DNA of 12,681 nt, taken from assembly GCA_016292745.1 (NCBI GenBank), contig JAEDFO010000064.1, positions 1 to 12,681 on the forward strand, read 5' to 3'. The position numbers were made by a program, and so were the translations under genes. The notes below the pieces were generated by a model. It did not search any database and was not told the origin of the DNA. It saw only the letters and a program-made list of their open reading frames with translations. The number at the start of each line of letters is the position of its first letter. The first letter of the stretch is position 1. Below, piece by piece: positions 6,475 to 12,681 of this stretch. Source of the stretch: Muribaculaceae bacterium (lineage in GTDB: Bacteria > Bacteroidota > Bacteroidia > Bacteroidales > Muribaculaceae).

Positions 6475-8925
6475 CTATAACGTGAGTGCGTTGTCAACTT
6501 TCTTGTCGGTGAGAGCAAGGTCGATAACCTCCTTGATGGTCGTCACATAGTGGAAAGTGAGGCCTTCGAGATACGATTCCTTGATTTCGGCAATATCCTT
6601 TCGGTTTTCTTCGCAAAGGATTATTTCGGTTATTCCTGCACGTTTTGCAGCGAGAATCTTCTCTTTGATGCCGCCCACCGGGAGCACTTTTCCGCGGAGG
6701 GTTATTTCGCCGGTCATTGCCAGATGGTCTTTCACTTTGCGTTGGGTGAAAGTTGAAGCCAGCGATGTAACCATTGTGATGCCAGCCGAAGGACCGTCCT
6801 TAGGAATTGCCCCTTCTGGAACGTGGATATGCACATTGTATTTATCAAACAATTCGTAGTCGATGCCGAACAGTTCGCTGTGCGATTTGAGGTATTGCAA
6901 AGCTATTACCGCCGATTCCTTCATCACATCGCCAAGGTTTCCGGTAAGGGTGAGTTTTTCGCCCTTGCCTTTCGACAGCGACGATTCCACAAACAGGATT
7001 TCACCACCAACGGCAGTCCATGCCAGCCCGGTGACTACTCCGGCAAATTCATTGCCTTCGTATTTGTCGCGACTGTATTCTTCTGCACCGAGGAGTTCCT
7101 TCACCACGCTTTCGGTGATTGTGGTTGGGAATGGCTTTTCCGATGCTTTCAGACGTGCAATTCGGCGAAGAATCTTGGCAATTTTCTTGTCGAGCTCTCT
7201 CACACCCGATTCGCGGGTATACGATTCGATGATTTTTGAAATGGCAGGTTTCTGGAATGTGATTTCGCGTTTGTCGAACCCGTGTTCGGCAAGTTGCTTT
7301 GGCACCAGATGCTTTCGAGCTATTTCCACTTTTTCTTCGAGTATGTAGCCCGACACCTCAATTACTTCCATACGGTCGAGTAGCGGCTGCGGCAGGTTGG
7401 CAATTGAGTTGGCTGTGGCAATGAAGAATACCTTTGATAGGTCGAAGTCGATATCCACGAAATTGTCGTGGAAATGACTGTTCTGCTCCGGGTCGAGCAC
7501 CTCGAGCAGGGCCGACGACGGGTCGCCCTTGTAGTCCTGTCCGAGTTTGTCGATTTCATCGAGAATGAACACCGGATTTGAACTTTTGGCCTTCGACAGT
7601 CCTTGTACGATTCGGCCGGGCATGGCGCCGATATAAGTGCGGCGGTGCCCACGGATTTCAGCCTCATCGTGCAATCCGCCAAGCGACACACGGACGTATT
7701 TGCGGTGCAGTGCGTCGGCAATCGATTTGCCGAGCGAAGTCTTTCCCACACCCGGAGGGCCGTAAAGGCAAAGGATGGGGGCTTTCATGTCGTTGCGGAG
7801 CATCAGCACAGCCAGATGCTCAAGAATACGCTCTTTCACCTTCTCAAGACCGTAGTGGTCTTTGTCGAGTTGTTTCTCAGCTTTCTGTAGGTTGAAATTG
7901 TCCTTTGTGAAAACGTTCCAAGGCAAATTCAGAAGAGTGTCGATATAGTTGTACTGCACCGAGAAGTCGGGCGATTGTGGATGCAGACGCTCGAGTTTGC
8001 GGATTTCCTTGTCGAAAATAGCTGCAGTTTCCTTGTTCCATTTCATTTTCTTGCCACGCTGGCGAAGTTCTTCGATGTCCTGGTCTTGGGCTGAGTCGCC
8101 AAGTTCGTCTTGGATTGTGCGTATTTGCTGCTGGAGGAAATGTTCACGTTGCTGTTGCGAAATGTCCTCACGGGTTTTCGACTGAATGTCGGCTTTGATT
8201 GCAATGAACTGGGCTTCCTTGGTCAGGTGTCCGTAAAGGGCATATGCGCGTTTCTTCATCGACGATTCCTCGAGCAGACTTTGCTTGTCGGCTACTTCAA
8301 ATGGGAAGTTGGCGGATAGGAAGTTGATGAAGTAGAACGGGTTGTCGATGTTCTTGATGGCAAAGAACAGTTCCTTGCCCTCGTCTCCCAAGTTGCTGAG
8401 CATTTTCAGCGTCAGGTCGCGTATAGAGTTGACGAGTACCATGAATTCCTGGTCGTGCTCGTCGGGCATTTGCTCGGCCGATTGTTCAACTTTTGCGCGC
8501 AGATATGGGGCCTTGGCGGTAAGGCTGTCAATGCTCAGCCGGCCACGACCTTGCAGAATCACGTTGGTGGTGTTGTCGGGGAGCTCAAGAATCTTTATGA
8601 TTTCGGCAACAACGCCCACCCGGTACAGGTCGTCAAGGCCGGGGTCTTCGGTGCTGCTGTCTTTTTGGCATACCACACCGATGGCAGTCTTGTTCTTTTG
8701 AGCCTCGTGTATGAGATTCAACGATTTCTGTCGACCGATGGCCACCGGCATTGTGACATTTGGAAACAGCACAATGTTGCGAAGTGTCAGGATTGGCATG
8801 TCGGAGAGGTCGATTTTGCGGTTGGCAGAATCGTCGTCGTTGTCAATCCGTATTTCGGTGACAATGTGCCCAATGCCCTGCGAGTCGTTTGGGTCGGAGT
8901 CAAAATCTTTGAAGTAGTTTATCAT
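6475..8925 (-). CDS. lon: ATP-dependent endopeptidase La
   Basis: Cytoplasmic hexameric AAA+ serine protease that unfolds and degrades damaged and regulatory proteins. In the 816 residues the LonA layout is complete: an N-terminal substrate-binding domain (about 43-235) starting MPILTLRNIVLFP, a coiled helical region (about 240-340), the AAA+ module with Walker A GPPGVGKT (389-396), Walker B VFILDEID (452-459), sensor Asn506 and Arg518 as likely arginine finger, and the C-terminal protease domain. The Ser-Lys dyad is Ser713 in PKDGPSAG and Lys756 in GGIKEKILAA, with the same 43-residue spacing as E. coli Ser679/Lys722. It has an acidic N-terminal extension of about 40 residues. It stands alone, divergent from the cotH-like gene and closed by its own terminator. 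Confidence 0.98.
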   Translation of the reverse strand: MINYFKDFDSDPNDSQGIGHIVTEIRIDNDDDSANRKIDLSDMPILTLRNIVLFPNVTMPVAIGRQKSLNLIHEAQKNKTAIGVVCQKDSSTEDPGLDDLYRVGVVAEIIKILELPDNTTNVILQGRGRLSIDSLTAKAPYLRAKVEQSAEQMPDEHDQEFMVLVNSIRDLTLKMLSNLGDEGKELFFAIKNIDNPFYFINFLSANFPFEVADKQSLLEESSMKKRAYALYGHLTKEAQFIAIKADIQSKTREDISQQQREHFLQQQIRTIQDELGDSAQDQDIEELRQRGKKMKWNKETAAIFDKEIRKLERLHPQSPDFSVQYNYIDTLLNLPWNVFTKDNFNLQKAEKQLDKDHYGLEKVKERILEHLAVLMLRNDMKAPILCLYGPPGVGKTSLGKSIADALHRKYVRVSLGGLHDEAEIRGHRRTYIGAMPGRIVQGLSKAKSSNPVFILDEIDKLGQDYKGDPSSALLEVLDPEQNSHFHDNFVDIDFDLSKVFFIATANSIANLPQPLLDRMEVIEVSGYILEEKVEIARKHLVPKQLAEHGFDKREITFQKPAISKIIESYTRESGVRELDKKIAKILRRIARLKASEKPFPTTITESVVKELLGAEEYSRDKYEGNEFAGVVTGLAWTAVGGEILFVESSLSKGKGEKLTLTGNLGDVMKESAVIALQYLKSHSELFGIDYELFDKYNVHIHVPEGAIPKDGPSAGITMVTSLASTFTQRKVKDHLAMTGEITLRGKVLPVGGIKEKILAAKRAGITEIILCEENRKDIAEIKESYLEGLTFHYVTTIKEVIDLALTDKKVDNALTL

Positions 8926-8994
8926 AATTGAATGTCAGAAATGTCAGATTATAGATTGTATGATGCTCGAAAGCCTATATTGCAAATAAGATGC

Positions 8995-9002
8995 CAAAAT
9001 TA
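8995..9002 (-). promoter_or_regulatory. Candidate lon promoter -7 element
   Basis: On the minus strand TAATTTTG fits TAnnTTTG exactly and lies about 70 nt upstream of the lon ATG. The expected -33 TTTG is not clear; only a T-rich run is present about 20 nt upstream. No heat-shock operator such as CIRCE was recognised. Weak call. Confidence 0.35.
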
Positions 9003-9043
9003 CGGATTATCTTTGATTCCGAAAAAAGATATACCACATTTTG

Positions 9044-9075
9044 TTGCAAAGTATGTTGTTGTGTGGTTATATTTG
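9044..9075 (+). promoter_or_regulatory. Candidate promoter of the cotH-like gene
   Basis: The -7 element TATATTTG (9068-9075) matches TAnnTTTG. A TTG (9044-9046) lies 21 nt upstream at the -33 position. The predicted start near 9082 would give a 5' untranslated region of about 20 nt before the ATG at 9103. Confidence 0.55.
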
Positions 9076-9102
9076 TAATCTAAAAATAACCTTAAATTGA
9101 AT

Positions 9103-11058
9103 ATGAACAGATATATTACCCTTTTGTTGCTGGTTTCGATGCTCAGTGCCAGCGCTGTTCCCCATAAACTGACCGGCACGGTTATCGGCACAGAAACGTC
9201 GGTTGATTATTCTACCGGATTGCCATCAACCACTGTCAACACCCGATATAATGCCTTCGACGGCGACTTATCGACTTATTTTGCCTCGTACGACCGTTCG
9301 AGCGTGAGCGAGACTGAGATACCGCGCACTTGGGTGGGGCTCGACCTTGGCTCCAAGCACGTCATAAGCAAGGTGGGGTGGTCGCCCCGAGATGACGGAT
9401 ATGGTGAGCAGCGTGTGCAGCTGGGATTGTTTGAGGGTGCCAACAGTCCTGATTTCACAGATGCCATACCTATTTATCTTATACCCGACAAGGGCACAAT
9501 TGGCACCATTTCGTATGCCGATGTTGATTGTAGCCGCGGATTCCGCTATGTTCGCTACCTTGGGCCAGACAATGCCCGATGCAATATTGCCGAGGTGGAA
9601 TTCTATGGCGAAGAGGGTGAAGGCGACGATTCGCACCTCTATACTGTATCGAATCTGCCGACGGTGGTAATCTACACCACCGGTGATTTCTTTGGCCGCG
9701 ACCCGGTGGATAAGGTTACCGACTACACTTCGTCGATTACCATAATTTCCCGCAACGACGACGGAACCACAGCGGTGCTATGCCAGCCGGGTACAACGCG
9801 TCTGCGTGGCAACAACTCGATGACTCACCCTAAAAAACCTTATCGTATAAAGTTCGACAGCAAGCAGAAAGTGCTCGATGCCCCGGCAAAGGCAAAGAAA
9901 TGGACTCTTATCAATACCTATGGCGACAAGACTATTCTGCGCAATGAAATCTCGTTTGAGATAGCCCGTCGGTTAGAGATGGATTATGTGCCGTATTGCC
10001 GGTTGGTGGATGTGATTTATAATGGCGACTACAAGGGTACATACCAGTTGTGCGACCAGATTGAAATCAACAAGAACCGTGTTAACATAACCGAAATGGA
10101 GGTTGATGACCTTGCCGGTGAAGCCATTACAGGCGGCTATCTGCTTGAAATAGATGCTTATGCCAGCCAGGAGGGTGAGGAGCATTACTTTACCTCGAGT
10201 AGTGGCATCCCGGTGACAATTAAGTCGCCCGATGAGTCGAACGACCTTTCGCTGTGCAAATCGTATATCTCTACGTATTGGAATTTTATGGAAAAAGCGG
10301 TGATGCAGACCAGTCGTGCTTCGCTTGACCAGTACATGGATGTGAAATCGTACTGCAAGATATTCCTGGTGGGTGAACTCACCGGCAACAGTGATACATT
10401 CTGGAGCATGTACGTCACAAAGGAGCGCAACGATGCGCTGTTACGTTTCGGGCCGGTATGGGACTATGAGCTAACCTTCAACAACGACAATCGCACTAAG
10501 GATTATTTCTTCAATCCGGTGGCTCACACCGAGTGGCTGTTCGAGTTCGACGATGGCAATGGCAACCATACTCTCAAGGCTGGAACCATGGGTGATTTTG
10601 CAAAGAAAATGCTGATTTTATTCCATGCCGGCGAGTTGCTCGACGTGTGGAAAAACGGGTATGAGAAGAATAACCTTAGGGCCAGCTCGCTTAATGCATA
10701 TGTTGACAAACTTGCCGAGGAAATCGACCAATCGCAGAAGCTTAACTTCATACGTTGGCCGATACTCAGCAAGAAGGTGCACATGAATTTTCAGGCTTTG
10801 GGCAGCTATGAGAAGGAAGTGGAGTTCGTGAAGAGTTACATCACCACACGAGTCGACTGGATGAATGCCAAGCTTGGATACAAGCCGGCTGGAGTTGACG
10901 GTGTGATTTCCGACGCATCGGACGAGCTGCAGCCCAAGCAAATCTTCAATATGCAAGGAGTGTTGCTTTATCAAGGCGATGAAATGCCTGAACTTGAGCC
11001 TGGCGTGTATATTGTGCGTCAAGGTGCATTTTCGAATAAGGTGATGATTACCCGCTGA
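9103..11058 (+). CDS. Secreted CotH-kinase-family protein with discoidin-like N-terminus
   Basis: The ATG at 9103 is preferred to an in-frame TTG two codons earlier and gives 651 residues. A type I signal peptide (1-18: Asn-Arg, then a Leu-rich core, likely cut after ASA) is followed by a region of about 40-170 resembling an F5/8 type C (discoidin, CBM32-like) fold, with NAFDGDLSTYF, WVGLDLGSKHVISKVGW and a closing IAEVEFYG strand. The CotH kinase-like domain spans about 185-590. It has RGNNSMTHPKKPYRIKF (235-251), the block DKTILRNEISFEIARRL (275-291) and GPVWDYELTFNND (450-462), where Asp454 is a likely metal or catalytic residue. The tail (about 612-651), with NMQGVLLY, LEPGVYIVRQ and KVMIT, resembles a type IX secretion C-terminal domain. 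It is probably exported to the surface or medium. Substrate unknown; CotH of Bacillus is an atypical spore-coat protein kinase, but this organism group does not sporulate. Confidence 0.85.
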   Translation: MNRYITLLLLVSMLSASAVPHKLTGTVIGTETSVDYSTGLPSTTVNTRYNAFDGDLSTYFASYDRSSVSETEIPRTWVGLDLGSKHVISKVGWSPRDDGYGEQRVQLGLFEGANSPDFTDAIPIYLIPDKGTIGTISYADVDCSRGFRYVRYLGPDNARCNIAEVEFYGEEGEGDDSHLYTVSNLPTVVIYTTGDFFGRDPVDKVTDYTSSITIISRNDDGTTAVLCQPGTTRLRGNNSMTHPKKPYRIKFDSKQKVLDAPAKAKKWTLINTYGDKTILRNEISFEIARRLEMDYVPYCRLVDVIYNGDYKGTYQLCDQIEINKNRVNITEMEVDDLAGEAITGGYLLEIDAYASQEGEEHYFTSSSGIPVTIKSPDESNDLSLCKSYISTYWNFMEKAVMQTSRASLDQYMDVKSYCKIFLVGELTGNSDTFWSMYVTKERNDALLRFGPVWDYELTFNNDNRTKDYFFNPVAHTEWLFEFDDGNGNHTLKAGTMGDFAKKMLILFHAGELLDVWKNGYEKNNLRASSLNAYVDKLAEEIDQSQKLNFIRWPILSKKVHMNFQALGSYEKEVEFVKSYITTRVDWMNAKLGYKPAGVDGVISDASDELQPKQIFNMQGVLLYQGDEMPELEPGVYIVRQGAFSNKVMITR

Positions 11059-11081
11059 CAGCCTAATGGAATATAAAAAAT

Positions 11082-11112
11082 TTTGTACTGCAACCGAATT
11101 GAATTAACTTTG
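11082..11112 (+). promoter_or_regulatory. udk-lptB promoter (Bacteroidetes type)
   Basis: A TTTG (11082-11085) and TAACTTTG (11105-11112) are separated by 19 nt, a full match to the TTTG / TAnnTTTG consensus of Bacteroides housekeeping sigma factor promoters. The predicted start near 11118 leaves a 5' untranslated region of about 50 nt before udk. No hairpin terminator for the preceding gene is visible in this 108-nt gap. Confidence 0.8.
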
Positions 11113-11166
11113 TGCTTATAATGTGGCTGTAGCCATGGCTTAAATACGAAATAATATAATCGGACA

Positions 11167-11784
11167 ATGATAATAATAGGAGTAGCAGGCGGAACCGGTT
11201 CTGGTAAGACAACCGTGGTCCGCAAAATTATGGAACGTTTGCCGAAAGGCGAGGTTGGCGTGATATCACAAGACTCATATTACAAGGATTCGAGCCATGT
11301 GCCTGTAGAGGAGCGCCAAAAGATAAATTTCGACGAGCCGAATGCATTCGATTGGGAATTGCTGCTTGAACATCTGCAGAAATTAAAGAAAGGTCAGGCA
11401 GTGGAAATGCCCACCTATTCCTATCTCACCTGTACACGTCAGGCCGAAACCGAGCATATGGATCCGCACGACGTGGTCCTTGTTGAAGGCATTTTGGTGC
11501 TTACCGACCGCCGGTTGCGTAACATGATGGACATAAAGGTGTTTGTCGATGCCGACGGCGACGACCGTCTGATTCGTGTTATCAGCCGCGACTGTATCGA
11601 GCGCGGACGCACTCCGCAAATGGTAATTGACCGCTACGAGCGAGTGCTTAAGCCAATGCATCTGAAGCATATCGAGCCGTGCAAGCGTTTTGCTGACCTT
11701 ATTGTGCCGCAAGGCGGTCACAACGAGGTGGCTATCAATCTGCTCACCGATTATATCCATGGGCAGCTGAACAAGAAAAAGTGA
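11167..11784 (+). CDS. udk: Uridine kinase
   Basis: Phosphorylates uridine and cytidine to UMP and CMP in pyrimidine salvage, in the cytosol. The 205 residues match bacterial Udk (E. coli 213). Visible are the P-loop GGTGSGKT (8-15), the catalytic Asp region SQDSYYKD (34-41), FDEPNAFDW (55-63), the nucleoside-binding PTYSYLTCTR (82-91), VEGIL (106-110) and the lid segment DRLIRVISRDCIERGRT (133-149), all characteristic of this kinase rather than of the related phosphoribulokinases. It has its own strong promoter and is followed after 19 nt by lptB, so the two are probably co-transcribed although no functional link between them is obvious. Confidence 0.96.
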   Translation: MIIIGVAGGTGSGKTTVVRKIMERLPKGEVGVISQDSYYKDSSHVPVEERQKINFDEPNAFDWELLLEHLQKLKKGQAVEMPTYSYLTCTRQAETEHMDPHDVVLVEGILVLTDRRLRNMMDIKVFVDADGDDRLIRVISRDCIERGRTPQMVIDRYERVLKPMHLKHIEPCKRFADLIVPQGGHNEVAINLLTDYIHGQLNKKK

Positions 11785-11803
11785 CATCTCACAGAAACTG
11801 CTT

Positions 11804-12616
11804 ATGGATGAATCTGTTGATACTGCACAACCCATAATTCCCGACGAAGCTGCTGCTGCACAGGCTGCTGACGGGAAGATGGTGTTGCGAACTGAGAACC
11901 TGGTGAAAAAATACCGTCAGCGTACGGTGGTTAACCATGTGTCGATAAACGTGACTCAAGGCGAGATTGTGGGATTGCTTGGCCCTAATGGTGCCGGTAA
12001 AACCACAACTTTCTATATGACTGTGGGCCTTATAACCCCAAACGAAGGACAGATATTCCTGAACGACTTGAACATCACCAAGTTCCCTGTATATCGCCGT
12101 GCTCAGACTGGTATAGGCTATCTTGCACAGGAACCTTCAGTGTTTCGCAAACTGAGTGTTGAAGACAATATTATGTCGGTGCTCGAAATGGTATCTGACT
12201 CGCGCGAATACCAACGTGAAAAGCTCGAAAGTCTGATTTCGGAGTTCCATTTGCAGAAAGTGCGCAAAAACCTGGGCGACCAGCTTTCGGGCGGCGAGCG
12301 ACGTCGTACCGAGATAGCGCGCTGTCTGGCCATCAATCCTAAGTTTATAATGCTCGACGAACCGTTTGCCGGTGTCGACCCTATTGCAGTTGAGGACATT
12401 CAATCTATTGTGTATAAACTGAAGGAGAAGAACATAGGCATTCTTATCACTGACCATAATGCTCCCGAAACGTTGAGCATCACCGACCGGGCATATCTGC
12501 TTTTCGAGGGCAAGATACTGTTCCAGGGCACCAGCGAGGAACTGTCGGAGAATCCGATTGTGCGCGAGAAGTATCTTGGCCGCAATTTCGTGTTCCGCCG
12601 CAAGCAGTTCGATTGA
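11804..12616 (+). CDS. lptB: LPS export ABC transporter ATP-binding protein
   Basis: ATPase that powers extraction of lipopolysaccharide from the inner membrane by the LptB2FG complex. The ABC fold is complete: Walker A GPNGAGKTT (60-68), Q-loop at Gln109 (LAQEPSVFRKLSV), signature LSGGERRR (161-168), Walker B FIMLDEPFAGVDP (181-193) and switch His218 in LITDHNAPETL. The runs EIVGLLGPNGAGKTTTFYM and LSGGERRRTEIAR are close to E. coli LptB and set it apart from amino-acid (LivF/LivG) transporters. The N-terminal 25 residues are an Ala-rich extension that E. coli LptB (241 residues) lacks; Met26 (ATG at 11879) begins MVLRTENLVKKY, so translation might start there. No transporter membrane genes are adjacent, which is normal because lptFG usually lie elsewhere. 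Confidence 0.95.
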   Translation: MDESVDTAQPIIPDEAAAAQAADGKMVLRTENLVKKYRQRTVVNHVSINVTQGEIVGLLGPNGAGKTTTFYMTVGLITPNEGQIFLNDLNITKFPVYRRAQTGIGYLAQEPSVFRKLSVEDNIMSVLEMVSDSREYQREKLESLISEFHLQKVRKNLGDQLSGGERRRTEIARCLAINPKFIMLDEPFAGVDPIAVEDIQSIVYKLKEKNIGILITDHNAPETLSITDRAYLLFEGKILFQGTSEELSENPIVREKYLGRNFVFRRKQFD

Positions 12617-12681
12617 TTGAAAGGCCCATTATTAAGCTGTAGATCATCAAAATACCCCCAATATATAAGCTTTAATAGAGA

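Noticed and set aside
6171..6518. A 115-codon minus-strand frame that includes the ilv leader peptide at its end
   Set aside because: Its upstream part runs through the lon terminator, the AT-rich promoter region and the last bases of lon, with low-complexity composition. Only the final 28 codons, downstream of the predicted transcription start, make sense as a translated leader.
9008..9015. TATCTTTG as the main promoter of the CotH-like gene
   Set aside because: It matches the -7 consensus, but the nearest upstream TTG is about 25 nt away, longer than usual. The element at 9068-9075 has better spacing and lies closer to the gene.
9097..9105. TTG start for the CotH-like protein
   Set aside because: The ATG two codons later gives an ordinary signal peptide start, and nothing favours the TTG.
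12617..12681. Region after lptB
   Set aside because: Sixty-five bases with no convincing terminator, promoter or gene. A 5-bp AAGCT/AGCTT pairing is too short and its arms too far apart to call.
1..12681. CRISPR arrays, insertion sequences, tRNA or rRNA genes
   Set aside because: No repeat-spacer pattern, transposase frame, terminal inverted repeats or structural RNA signatures were seen. The window is a chromosomal core region.

Overview
This window looks like the chromosome of a Bacteroidales bacterium, possibly a gut Muribaculaceae-type organism. The order-level call rests on four things: promoter elements of the Bacteroidetes TTTG / TAnnTTTG type ahead of several genes, little sign of Shine-Dalgarno sequences, a Bacteroides-like ilv operon that contains an acyl-ACP thioesterase, and a secreted CotH protein ending in a type IX secretion-like tail. 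The family-level guess comes only from moderate GC content and codon flavour and is weak.

Layout. Positions 1-42 (+) may be the tail of a gene that converges on the ilv operon. A terminator hairpin at 51-89 closes the operon. Reading leftward on the minus strand from about 6290 are a promoter, a 28-residue leader peptide rich in Ile/Leu/Val, an attenuator, then ilvD, ilvB, ilvN, an acyl-ACP thioesterase and ilvC. The genes lie 8-46 nt apart or overlap by 8 nt, so they read as one transcription unit. IlvB+IlvN (acetohydroxyacid synthase), IlvC (ketol-acid reductoisomerase) and IlvD (dihydroxyacid dehydratase) together make the 2-keto acid precursors of valine, leucine and isoleucine.

Upstream of the ilv promoter, on the same strand, is lon (ATP-dependent protease, 6475-8925) with its own terminator at 6396-6434. 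A 177-nt divergent intergenic region separates lon from a plus-strand gene for a secreted CotH-kinase-family protein (9103-11058) with a discoidin-like N-terminal region. A well-formed promoter at 11082-11112 then precedes udk (uridine kinase) and lptB (ATPase of the lipopolysaccharide exporter), which probably share a transcript.

The most interesting signal is the ilv leader (about 6058-6290). It has the parts of a classical ribosome-dependent transcription attenuator: a short leader ORF with a Val-Val-Val-Val run and a Leu-Ile-Ile triplet near its end, a 10-bp perfect antiterminator pairing that starts 2 nt after the leader stop codon, and a mutually exclusive terminator hairpin with a six-U tract just before ilvD. 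The rest of the window is mostly conserved housekeeping genes. The two other points of interest are the thioesterase inside the ilv operon and the architecture of the secreted CotH protein.
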